Shown: positions 25,621 to 32,716 of the stretch, in pieces | How positions within the stretch are numbered: the first letter of the stretch is position 1 | Layout of the letters: each line of letters opens with the position of its first letter | DNA from: a virus | Virus record (IMG/VR): IMGVR_UViG_3300040801_001664 | Span: 1-39,169 of that record | Length of the DNA: 39,169 bases | Direction: 5' to 3' (one strand) | Position numbers and translations under genes: made by a program | The notes under the pieces: generated by a model | The model's database searches: none | What the model was told of the DNA's origin: nothing | The model's input: only the letters and a program-made list of their open reading frames with translations

Positions 25621-25648
25621 TTGACTTTGGGGACCTGGACGGTATAAT
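25621..25648 (+). promoter_or_regulatory. Sigma70-type promoter for gp55-gp47-gp46 operon
   Basis: TTGACT at 25621-25626, a 16-base spacer and TATAAT at 25643-25648. The start should fall near 25655, 17 bases before the gp55 ATG, with GGAG between. This is a host-RNA-polymerase promoter back-to-back with a late promoter, so the late sigma factor can be made before late genes are on. Confidence 0.8.
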
Positions 25649-25671
25649 CACCCCCACTGTATGGAGTATCT

Positions 25672-26133
25672 ATGGCAACAACAACGAAGAAACGAAAGAC
25701 CAACTATCTAAACAACCGGGACCTTTTGGCGGAAACGATCAAAAGTAAAGAGCAAGGCCAGATGACTGACAAGTTGGCTCGCATGTTGCAGATGCTTTGT
25801 GCTCGGTATGGGAGTAGAGCGAATTTCGCTAACTACACCTACAATGAAGACATGCAAGCATATGCCATGTGTTCACTATGTAAAACGTGGAGTGCCTTCA
25901 ACCCCGAGAAGAGCAGCAACGCGTTTGCGTTCTTTACCCAATGTGTCAAAAACTCATTCATCCAATACCTCAAACAAGAAAAGCGTCAACGTAATATTCG
26001 CGACGAGCTCCTTGTTGAGCATGGATTGAATCCATCCTATACTTACCAACTAGAGAACTCCTCAGATGGTGAGGACGAGGAGGGTGGACCAGTAACGAGT
26101 TACACCCCCGAAAGTTCCGTAGAAGAACAATAA
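25672..26133 (+). CDS. gp55: Late-transcription sigma factor gp55
   Basis: A 153-residue homologue of T4 gp55 (185), the minimal sigma factor that directs host RNA polymerase to TATAAATA-type promoters. Matching segments are NYLNNRDLLAETI (11-23; T4 NYVNNKELLQAI), then a region with MCSLCKTWSAFNPEK, then the sigma2-like AFAFFTQCVKNSFIQYLKQE (about 86-105; T4 HAYITQACFNAFVQRIKKE). The C-terminus is acidic and ends in SSVEEQ. In T4 the gp55 end binds the polymerase flap region, and T4 also needs the gp33 and gp45 co-activators, not seen in this window. It starts the plus-strand operon, directly behind a sigma70 promoter, and lies opposite the late promoter it should activate. Confidence 0.92.
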   Translation: MATTTKKRKTNYLNNRDLLAETIKSKEQGQMTDKLARMLQMLCARYGSRANFANYTYNEDMQAYAMCSLCKTWSAFNPEKSSNAFAFFTQCVKNSFIQYLKQEKRQRNIRDELLVEHGLNPSYTYQLENSSDGEDEEGGPVTSYTPESSVEEQ

Positions 26134-26146
26134 TAAAGGGACAAGT

Positions 26147-27205
26147 ATGGCCGTGATGAAGAAAGGTGCGTTTTGCACCGACATCCATTTCGGCAAGAAA
26201 TCCAACTCAAAGCTCCACAACGAAGACTGCATCAGATTCCTGAAGTGGTTTAAGAAGAACGTTGAGGAGATGGGGGATGTTGACTACATCGGATTTCTTG
26301 GCGATTGGCATGAGAACAGACGCGCGATTGACATCGACACACTGAACTACTCGTTTGAAGGTGCACGGATCCTTGACAGCATTGGTCTTCCTGTGTACTT
26401 TGTTGTCGGTAACCACGATCTGGGTAGACGTCACACACGAGACATCCACTCAATCATTCCGTACTCAGAACTGAAGAACTTCATCATCGTTGATGAACCT
26501 CTCGTTTCCGAAGACATCGGCGATGGTATGTTGTGGTCTCCATACCTCTTCCACTCCGAATACCCAGACCTTCAGAAGTACCTGAACATTCCTGTGTGGG
26601 CAGGGCACTTTGAGTTCCAAGGGTTTGTGATCACAGGTCAATCTGGCACACTGATGAACGCCGGTCCGTTACCGACCGATTACCAAGGTCCAAGACATAT
26701 CTTCTCAGGACATTTTCATAAGCGCCAAGCTCACGAACAAGTGATCTACATAGGTAACTGCTTTCCGATGGATTTTGGTGATGCGGGTGATAATGCTCGT
26801 GGAATGATGACGTACGATCACGAGAAGGATGAGGTTACTTTCTTCGATTGGGAAGATTGCCCATCATACATTAAGACCACGATTTCCGCACTCGTTGAAG
26901 ATGACTCTATCCTAAGACCCGACGCACGCGTCAAGTGTATTGTTGACATCCCGTTAACATACAATGAAACTCTCAAGCTGCGTTCTCACTATACTGATGC
27001 GTACGGATTGAGAGACTTCATCATGGAAGAGTCGCGAGAGCTTCACGACGCCATGACAGGAACTGACTCGGAAATCAAGTGGGACGAGACGACGAGACTG
27101 AAGGGTGTGAATGAGCTCGTTATCGAGATGCTCAACGAGATCGACAGCGACCAGATCGACAATAGCATGCTTGTTCAGATCTATCGTGGTCTTACAGCAG
27201 CCTAG
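26147..27205 (+). CDS. gp47: Recombination nuclease subunit gp47 (Mre11/SbcD-like)
   Basis: A 352-residue calcineurin-like phosphoesterase, close to T4 gp47 (339). Metal-binding motifs appear in order: D12-I-H14 (TDIHFG), G52-D53-W-H55-E, G88-N89-H90-D91-L, WAGHFEFQG near 160 and SGHFHKRQ near 193. The second motif reads GDWHE instead of the usual GDxxD. With gp46 it forms the complex that resects double-strand ends for recombination-dependent replication, also needed for host DNA degradation in T4. AAAGGGA precedes the ATG, 14 bases after gp55. It is followed by gp46 with a 42-base gap, as in T4 order 47-46. The C-terminal half is the gp46-binding region by family analogy. Confidence 0.92.
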   Translation: MAVMKKGAFCTDIHFGKKSNSKLHNEDCIRFLKWFKKNVEEMGDVDYIGFLGDWHENRRAIDIDTLNYSFEGARILDSIGLPVYFVVGNHDLGRRHTRDIHSIIPYSELKNFIIVDEPLVSEDIGDGMLWSPYLFHSEYPDLQKYLNIPVWAGHFEFQGFVITGQSGTLMNAGPLPTDYQGPRHIFSGHFHKRQAHEQVIYIGNCFPMDFGDAGDNARGMMTYDHEKDEVTFFDWEDCPSYIKTTISALVEDDSILRPDARVKCIVDIPLTYNETLKLRSHYTDAYGLRDFIMEESRELHDAMTGTDSEIKWDETTRLKGVNELVIEMLNEIDSDQIDNSMLVQIYRGLTAA

Positions 27206-27247
27206 CACCCACAAAGGACGACTTTTGGAAAAGATGAACAACAGGGT

Positions 27248-30091
27248 ATGATCCGATTTACCACACTAACGCTAAAGAACTTCCTGTCGTACGGAGCAGA
27301 GCCAACAGTCATTCCGTTGGAGCGGCCGGGGACGACACTGATCGTAGGCGAAGACCTCGACAACTCAGCTGGGGGTACTGGAGCGAATGGCGTGGGGAAA
27401 TTCCAAAGTGTGGATTCGCTCGTCAAAACGCCCGATGGTTGGGTCCGTATGGGGGATATCCAACTCGGCGAAAAACTACAAATGCCCGATGGGACAGTAG
27501 CTCCGGTAACAGGAATTTTCCCACAAGGAAAACAACCCCTCTATCGTGTTACATTTGCCGATGGAAGGAGTACGTTGGCGGGCGGGCCACATCTGTGGAC
27601 AGTATTCTCACACAGATGGGGTAAGCAAGGAACTCGCGGTACGAAGACGGTAACTACTGAACAATTGGCTAGTTATCTCGACGAATGCGCGGAGAGAGTT
27701 TTCAAACCTTGGTACAATATTTTCGTACCAACCGTAACTCATCCAGAGACGAACGACAAAGACGTTCCAATCGACCCTTATTTGTTGGGTGTATTACTTG
27801 GTGATGGGTGTATCTCGCAGGGCGGTGGTATGATCACAAGCGCCGACGACGCCGTAATTGATACATGCAGAGAGATCCTCGCCCGTGACCACGGTCAACA
27901 GCTGGTTTTACAAGAATATGAATACAGCAATGGCTATGATTGGTGTGTGCGCGGAATTGGAAATAACGCACTTAAACAATGCTTGACAGGTTTGAACCTG
28001 TATGGAACTACATCCAGCACCAAATTTATACCCGTCGATTATCTCGAGGGGACATCTAAACAACAGAAACTGGATTTGTTGGCTGGTTTGTTGGATACAG
28101 ACGGTACAGTTGGAAAAACCAAAAATGTGAGCTTTTGCTCTGTTAGCAAGCAGCTTGCTCAAGACGTTCAATACCTCATTCGTAGCTTAGGCGGAAAGGC
28201 TACAATTAGCGAGCGACAACCTTTTTATACTAACAAGAAGGGTGAAAGAGTAAGAGGACAAACTGCTTATAACGTTTCTATTAGATATTCTAACCCTCGA
28301 GAATTGTTTCGGTTAGAACGCAAACGACAACGGTTATCGGAGGGGTCAACACAATACGCTGAAGAGGGTCTTCGTGTTGTGAATATCGAGCTGGCTGAAG
28401 AGGGCGAAGCCCAGTGCATTATGGTTGATCACCCTGATCATCTTTACATCACAGACGACTTCATCGTTACACACAACACCGTAATTATCAACGGTCTTGC
28501 ATATGGTGTGTACGACCGTCCCGTTTCGAACATCTCGAAAGACAACCTCGTCAACAACATCAACAAGAAGCATATGGAAGTTGTCGTTGAGTTCTACAAG
28601 GGCGACGACCACTACCTAATTCGTCGCGTTCGCAAGGCTAAGAGCTATGCTGCTGGGAACTTTGTTCAACTGTTTGAGAACGGTAAGGACATCACCCCCG
28701 ATAGCGTCGCGAATACGAACAAGCATATCGAGTCAATCATCGGACTGCCGTTCGAACTGTTCTCACGGATCGTCGTATTCTCAGCCACGAACCTTCCGTT
28801 CCTCGACCTTCCGGTTCGCAGTCAGACTGGTCCGAACCAAACTGACATCATCGAAGAACTGTTTGATCTCAAGACGCTGTCGCACAAGGCCACAAACCTC
28901 AAAGAGCAGCTCAAAGAGCTGGAGCTACTAATCTCTGGTAAGCAAGAGCGTATTGCACTTCTTGAGGAAGAACTTGGGCGTCACGAGAAACAGCTTGAGT
29001 CTGCTCATCGTCGTGTTCGTGATTGGGAGAACGGTAGACAGAGAGATATCGCAGAGCTTGAACGAAAGCTCAAGCGTGTATCCGCCGTAGATGTTGAGGG
29101 TCAGCATCAACTCCACAACCAGCTCGTAGAGATCGATAATGAGCTTGAGAAGGCTGTGGCTGAACAGCGTGATGTAGAACGTGAACTCAAAAGGATCAAC
29201 AAGAGCAAGAAAGATGCTGAGAAGGAGCTTGCACACCTTCTTGACGACAAATGCCCCTACTGCTTGCAGAAGTATGCAGGTGCGGCCGACAAGATCGCCG
29301 AGAATGAGCAGATCATCGTTGAGTCGGAAGAAGGGCTGGAGATATATGGTGAGAAAATCAGCAACATCGACGACCTCGTCGACGGTTGGTCCAAGAAGCG
29401 CGAAGAGATTAAGAGCCAGATTACGGTGAACGATCTACAGGAACTGATGGAAACGATGAGCAAGAGCTCCGACTATCAGCGTAGGATCGAAGAACTCAGA
29501 GCTGCCAGCAACCCCTTCGAGGAGCCTCTACAAGAACTAGAAGAGTTCGAACTCGAAGAAATAGATTACGACGAGATCAACGATCTAATGAAGAAGCGCG
29601 ATCACATGAAGTTCCTTCTCAAATTGTTGACGAGGAAGGATAGCTTCGTGCGGCGGGTGCTTCTCAACAAGACACTACCATTCCTGAACCAACGTTTGCA
29701 AGACTACCTCACTGCACTAGGCTTGCCTCATCAGGTTCAGTTCACACACGAAATGACAGCGAGTATCACTGAGTTTGGTCGCTTGATGGACTTCGGTAAC
29801 CTGTCTAACGGACAGCGTGCCCGAGTAAACCTAGCACTATCGTTCGCATTCAGAGATGTGCTACAGAGCATGCATCAAAGAATCAACATCTGTTTGTTGG
29901 ATGAGGTTCTTGATGTTGGACTGGACTCCGTAGGCGTTACGGCCGCTGCTAGGATGATCAAGCACAAGGCACGTGACGAAGGATTGAGCCTATATATCAT
30001 ATCACATCGCGACGAGATTGATAGCGCGTTTGATAGGGTACTAACGGTTCAGAAAAGCGACGGATTTAGCAGGATTTATGAAAATGAATAA
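27248..30091 (+). CDS. gp46: Recombination ATPase gp46 (Rad50/SbcC-like), intein-containing
   Basis: A 947-residue precursor. Removing residues 52-410 leaves 588 residues, near T4 gp46 (560). The extein has Walker A GANGVGK|T, split by the intein, and long coiled coils (about 525-665 and 690-790) around a CPYC zinc hook (669-672). It also has the ABC signature LSNGQRAR (852-859), Walker B CLLDE with D885/E886 and the D-loop VLDVGLD, and an H-loop ISHRDE around S919-H920. It pairs with gp47 for end resection in recombination-dependent replication. The P-loop strand carries an insert EDLDNSAGGT that I associate with marine T4-like gp46. Since the intein cuts the ATP site, the enzyme should be inactive until spliced. 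The gene overlaps the next by 14 bases. Confidence 0.93.
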   Translation: MIRFTTLTLKNFLSYGAEPTVIPLERPGTTLIVGEDLDNSAGGTGANGVGKFQSVDSLVKTPDGWVRMGDIQLGEKLQMPDGTVAPVTGIFPQGKQPLYRVTFADGRSTLAGGPHLWTVFSHRWGKQGTRGTKTVTTEQLASYLDECAERVFKPWYNIFVPTVTHPETNDKDVPIDPYLLGVLLGDGCISQGGGMITSADDAVIDTCREILARDHGQQLVLQEYEYSNGYDWCVRGIGNNALKQCLTGLNLYGTTSSTKFIPVDYLEGTSKQQKLDLLAGLLDTDGTVGKTKNVSFCSVSKQLAQDVQYLIRSLGGKATISERQPFYTNKKGERVRGQTAYNVSIRYSNPRELFRLERKRQRLSEGSTQYAEEGLRVVNIELAEEGEAQCIMVDHPDHLYITDDFIVTHNTVIINGLAYGVYDRPVSNISKDNLVNNINKKHMEVVVEFYKGDDHYLIRRVRKAKSYAAGNFVQLFENGKDITPDSVANTNKHIESIIGLPFELFSRIVVFSATNLPFLDLPVRSQTGPNQTDIIEELFDLKTLSHKATNLKEQLKELELLISGKQERIALLEEELGRHEKQLESAHRRVRDWENGRQRDIAELERKLKRVSAVDVEGQHQLHNQLVEIDNELEKAVAEQRDVERELKRINKSKKDAEKELAHLLDDKCPYCLQKYAGAADKIAENEQIIVESEEGLEIYGEKISNIDDLVDGWSKKREEIKSQITVNDLQELMETMSKSSDYQRRIEELRAASNPFEEPLQELEEFELEEIDYDEINDLMKKRDHMKFLLKLLTRKDSFVRRVLLNKTLPFLNQRLQDYLTALGLPHQVQFTHEMTASITEFGRLMDFGNLSNGQRARVNLALSFAFRDVLQSMHQRINICLLDEVLDVGLDSVGVTAAARMIKHKARDEGLSLYIISHRDEIDSAFDRVLTVQKSDGFSRIYENE
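27401..28477 (+). mobile_element. Class 3-type intein with LAGLIDADG homing endonuclease in gp46
   Basis: A 359-residue insertion exactly between K51 and T411 of the Walker A lysine-threonine. It begins with Phe, not Cys/Ser/Ala, and then has the block A strand VDSLVKTPDGW. The class 3 signature is complete: W117 in block B (H115-L-W117), C390 in block F (EAQCIMVDHPDHLYI) and T408 in block G (VTHN), that is W66, C339 and T357 in intein numbering. The last residues are H-N, followed by extein Thr. The endonuclease has LLGVLLGDG (179-187, D186) and LLAGLLDTDG (277-286, D285), both with their acidic residues, so it looks active. Codon choice (many TTG and AAA) differs by eye from the flanks. Confidence 0.9.
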
Positions 30092-30428
30092 ACAACGACG
30101 TATTATGCACCGCGACGTACATGAGAACGAGATCCTACCAGGACCCGAGATCCTTACAGGTAAGGCATACAAACAAACGGGTAAGATTGAACAATGTGAT
30201 CCTTGGGGCTCTACAGGCATCAAGGTCGACTACTGGCTCGAACGTATCAAAGGCACCGAACAAAAAGCTGAATTCTTCAACTGGGCGACCGGCGACACCG
30301 ACGAGTATGATGCCGCGGTGTTTGAAATCTACATCAAGGACGAGGACGATCAGTGGCAACAAGTTGCCGATGGTCCTCTGCCCCTTGATGAAGAGGCGTG
30401 GGAAGAACTAGGAAGAAGCATCATATGA
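30078..30428 (+). CDS. Small acidic hypothetical protein
   Basis: 116 residues, not recognised. The N-terminus is basic (MKMNKQRRIMHRDV), and the rest is acidic and aromatic, with WLERIKGTEQKAEFFNWA in the middle and DEEAWEELGRSII at the end. Beta-strand/turn alternation around residues 60-100 suggests a single compact domain. The ATG sits inside the gp46 end, with AGGA upstream; a second ATG at 30084 is possible. It opens a chain of overlapping small genes and shares an ATGA junction with the next one. It may assist the recombination or replication module, on position only. Confidence 0.7.
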   Translation: MKMNKQRRIMHRDVHENEILPGPEILTGKAYKQTGKIEQCDPWGSTGIKVDYWLERIKGTEQKAEFFNWATGDTDEYDAAVFEIYIKDEDDQWQQVADGPLPLDEEAWEELGRSII

Positions 30429-30661
30429 GTGAAAGCCAACCAGTCCTCATCGACAAAGACCGCGATCTTCTCGACCATACCCTTGACAACATCGACGTTG
30501 AGGAGATTAAGTACTATGAGGATGACGACGAAGACGGCAGAATCAAGATTGTTGTTGTTGGCTCCTTCAACGACGAAGAACAAGCTGAGAAGTTTCTCGG
30601 TAACACAAACAAAGACGCCATCGACGCTTACGAGCGAGCAATGAAAGGAACAGTAGGATGA
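30425..30661 (+). CDS. Very small acidic hypothetical protein
   Basis: 78 residues from the ATG at 30425, chosen for its ATGA overlap with the preceding stop and the AGGAAGAAG upstream; an ATG at 30398 would lie inside the neighbour. Highly acidic: it contains an EDDDEDGRIKIVVVG stretch, then helix FNDEEQAEKFLGNTNKDAI, then YERAMKG. The end YERAMKGTVG resembles that of the protein ending at 32552 (YERAMGTVEGKE), hinting at duplication or a shared C-terminal signal. Function not recognised. Confidence 0.7.
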   Translation: MSESQPVLIDKDRDLLDHTLDNIDVEEIKYYEDDDEDGRIKIVVVGSFNDEEQAEKFLGNTNKDAIDAYERAMKGTVG

Positions 30662-31074
30662 TCACGAACTCATATCTATCAGATTACCAATTCGAACAGC
30701 TGAAAGAGTGCTTCGATAAGAACGACTGCTACAGCGGCGCAAGGATGCTGTCTGAGTTGCTTAACAACTGGGCTGCCACGATGGCGATGGATATCGAAAC
30801 GGGCAATGTTGCTCCTGCTGATATGAACACGTCGCAAGCTGAACATCTGATTGAACTTGACGAGCGACTTGAGCAAATGTCCCAGCAGATCACTATGATT
30901 TGCGAACAAGTTGGTAGGTTACAAGCGATGCACGTTGATGGCGCCGAGCACGTCCCGACGATTGTCACGACATCCGCACAGTTAGAAGCACTGGCGGCCA
31001 AGGAAGAGTCTAAGAGCTCCGATCGTGTCGTCGTCGAGACGTCATTTGAAAGAGCGCGGAGAGCACTAGGATGA
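30658..31074 (+). CDS. Hypothetical helical protein
   Basis: 138 residues, not recognised. Mostly helical: an amphipathic N-terminal part (LSDYQFEQLKECFDKND), then a helix-turn with YSGARMLSELLNNWAATMAM. A predicted coiled coil follows around 60-95 (SQAEHLIELDERLEQMSQQI), and then a loose C-terminus. An ATGA junction joins it to both neighbours, so translation is coupled through the chain. It could be an oligomeric accessory protein; no catalytic residues stand out. Confidence 0.65.
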   Translation: MITNSYLSDYQFEQLKECFDKNDCYSGARMLSELLNNWAATMAMDIETGNVAPADMNTSQAEHLIELDERLEQMSQQITMICEQVGRLQAMHVDGAEHVPTIVTTSAQLEALAAKEESKSSDRVVVETSFERARRALG

Positions 31075-31256
31075 TGGCGTTCATAGACAACACCACCGAT
31101 TGGGGGTCTGAAGGCCCTCCAAAAGGTGAGCTCCGTGACGAGACAGAATTCCAACCCTATACGATTGCTGAGGTTGTATTTCTTACCGTGTCGTTAGTCA
31201 ACGATTCACACGAGCGCTACCTGCGCGCGATGGAGGTTCTAAATGATGGGAAATGA
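31071..31256 (+). CDS. Small hypothetical protein
   Basis: 61 residues, unrecognised. The first 25 residues are polar, with Gly and Pro (DNTTDWGSEGPPKGELRDET). The rest is one helix, YTIAEVVFLTVSLVNDSHER, then YLRAMEVLNDGK. The ATG overlaps the previous stop by ATGA. Its end overlaps the next start by 14 bases, with GGAGG for that start lying inside this gene. Confidence 0.6.
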   Translation: MMAFIDNTTDWGSEGPPKGELRDETEFQPYTIAEVVFLTVSLVNDSHERYLRAMEVLNDGK

Positions 31257-31449
31257 TCCAGAAGCATTCACTGTGCTAAAAGACGTCGACCCTGATACCC
31301 AACGGTACATTACCGTCGAAGAGTTAGTCGAGCACGTTACTGCAATCGTAGGTGAGGACTGTATGAATGCCGCGCGCGAACGTGTCAAAAAAGAAATCAA
31401 CCACATGCGCTATAGTGATGCTATGGAGGTAGTCAATGCGAAGCCTTGA
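31243..31449 (+). CDS. Small hypothetical protein
   Basis: 68 residues, unrecognised. GGAGG six bases before the ATG at 31243 sets the start. It contains an acidic front (DPEAFTVLKDVDPDTQ), helices VEELVEHVTAIVGEDCMN and AARERVKKEINHMRY, and ends in AMEVVNAKP. The end is near-parallel to the upstream protein's AMEVLNDGK, and both genes carry a GGAGG inside that segment. The shared ending therefore partly reflects the embedded ribosome-binding site. Confidence 0.6.
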   Translation: MMGNDPEAFTVLKDVDPDTQRYITVEELVEHVTAIVGEDCMNAARERVKKEINHMRYSDAMEVVNAKP

Positions 31450-31627
31450 AGAGCTCGGTCAACTCGAAAGTATGGACCAAATGACTGACGAAGAGCGTGC
31501 TTGGGTTGAAGAAGAAACCAGAGATTGGTTCGCCAACATCAGAAAACTGGTTAGTACTGACGCTGGACAGCGTCAGATCCAAATCTCCCCACGAGCGTTC
31601 GTTGAGCACATGAGAAAAAAAAGATGA
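31436..31627 (+). CDS. Small acidic hypothetical protein
   Basis: 63 residues, unrecognised. The front is a helix with LEELGQLESMDQMTDEERAW, then VEEETRDWFANIRKLVS, and a positively charged end, FVEHMRKKR. The GGAGG ribosome-binding site lies eight bases before the ATG. The last codons are ATG AGA AAA AAA AGA TGA, which form an A AAA AAA slippery heptamer in frame. A -1 shift there would enter the next gene. Confidence 0.6.
   Translation: MRSLEELGQLESMDQMTDEERAWVEEETRDWFANIRKLVSTDAGQRQIQISPRAFVEHMRKKR
31615..31622 (+). other. A8 run, in-frame A AAA AAA slippery heptamer at ATGA gene junction
   Basis: Codons AGA AAA AAA AGA TGA contain A AAA AAA in the zero frame. The -1 continuation reads AAG ATG AAC, directly in frame with the following gene, giving a possible 225-residue fusion. 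No clear stem-loop follows. The run may equally be simple sequence at a coupled start. Confidence 0.4.
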
Positions 31628-32112
31628 ACAACGAAATTGAGAAACTCCCAAACGGCGACTTTGAAGTTGTGGAAGATCGTGTTGGAGCATCACTTGAAGA
31701 GACAATGACAGCCGACATTCAATACTTTGAGCGAAAGCTCGCTCGAGCTCGACCCGAAGACAAAGACCGCATCCAAAGCCAACTCGATCTTGCCAGAGAA
31801 TCTCTAGCTGCTTTCTTGGCAGCTCGTCAGGGCATGCTACCTCAGATGGAAGTTACCCATATCGAAGCGCCCGCCGAGAATCTCTGGGCGGGATGGACGG
31901 TAGAAGAAACTGTAGATGATGAGACCATTTTCGGAGACGACGATGCCGACAGCGATGAATTGGTTGACGATATTGTGCAGGACCTAACTGCTAGGCTACT
32001 TGATTGGCCACTGTCAGAACTGGTCGAGCTAGCTGAAAACGGCCCGACAGACGTAGCTAAAGCTATCGGTAGAGAGGTACTCAAACTACGATACGAGGAA
32101 GCAAGGCGATGA
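31624..32112 (+). CDS. Acidic hypothetical protein
   Basis: 162 residues, unrecognised. Helix-rich: TADIQYFERKLARARPEDKD, then SQLDLARESLAAFLAARQGM. These look like a helical hairpin of two coiled-coil arms at about 30-70. A strongly acidic linker follows (DDETIFGDDDADSDELVDDI), and then a helix around LLDWPLSELVELAENG. The end is basic (LRYEEARR). The acidic centre could mimic DNA or bind a basic partner; that is only a suggestion. An ATGA overlap joins it to both neighbours. Confidence 0.6.
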   Translation: MNNEIEKLPNGDFEVVEDRVGASLEETMTADIQYFERKLARARPEDKDRIQSQLDLARESLAAFLAARQGMLPQMEVTHIEAPAENLWAGWTVEETVDDETIFGDDDADSDELVDDIVQDLTARLLDWPLSELVELAENGPTDVAKAIGREVLKLRYEEARR

Positions 32113-32552
32113 TTGGATCAACAGACATCGCCAAACGGTTCGCCGACGACGTATACCATTCTCTAGAAGATATGATCGACCGGTGTGGTGTCGCGAAGCC
32201 ATTCACCGTGAGATTCACAGTACCAGACGGCGCTTCCGGTGAAGAAGTTTTCGATAGTGTTAACCGCCTGGCGGAGCACGAAGAGTTTGTGATCGCACGT
32301 GTAGACTTCATGCACGAAGATTGCACCGATAACACTCTGGCAGTCGACATCACCATTCGACCTAGAATCAAAGCTGAGGCCACTATTGATATTGGCGATG
32401 GTTGGACACTCCACATTCACGAAGAAGAAGACCTGGAAGAAATCTTCACTGAGTTTGACCTGGCTGTGGCGAAAGACCTTGAAAAGAAGCGCAAAGAACA
32501 GCTCAACGAGAAGTACGAGCGTGCAATGGGAACTGTAGAAGGGAAGGAGTAA
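32109..32552 (+). CDS. Hypothetical alpha/beta protein
   Basis: 147 residues, unrecognised. N-terminal helix (TDIAKRFADDVYHSLEDMID), then alternating strands (KPFTVRFTVPDGASGEEVFD; FVIARVDFMHEDC; LAVDITIRPRIKAEATIDIG). This suggests a ferredoxin-like alpha/beta fold. It ends in a coiled acidic helix (DLEKKRKEQLNEKYERAMGT). The ending resembles that of the 78-residue protein (YERAMKGTVG). Its stop shares TAATG with the next start. No metal site is visible. Confidence 0.6.
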   Translation: MIGSTDIAKRFADDVYHSLEDMIDRCGVAKPFTVRFTVPDGASGEEVFDSVNRLAEHEEFVIARVDFMHEDCTDNTLAVDITIRPRIKAEATIDIGDGWTLHIHEEEDLEEIFTEFDLAVAKDLEKKRKEQLNEKYERAMGTVEGKE

Positions 32553-32716
32553 TGTACCTACTCCCAGGTTGCAGCGACCCCTATAAAAAGAAAAACGAAA
32601 AGGGCGGAGATTGGGGTGAATTTGAACAACACCTCATCGCTGAAGAACTAGCAAATGCCAAGCAGAAGCAAGACGAAAGGAAACAAGTTCGAGAACGACA
32701 TAGTCAAGTGCTTTAA
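32552..32716 (+). CDS. 54-residue hypothetical protein
   Basis: A tiny gene: ATG at 32552 within a TAATG junction, preceded by GGAAGGAG. The product has a CSDPYKKKNEKGGDWGEFEQ stretch, a helix HLIAEELANAKQKQDERKQV and the end RERHSQVL. The strong ribosome-binding site and TAATG overlap support it despite its size. It ends 62 bases inside the nuclease gene, in a different frame. Function unknown. Confidence 0.55.
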   Translation: MYLLPGCSDPYKKKNEKGGDWGEFEQHLIAEELANAKQKQDERKQVRERHSQVL

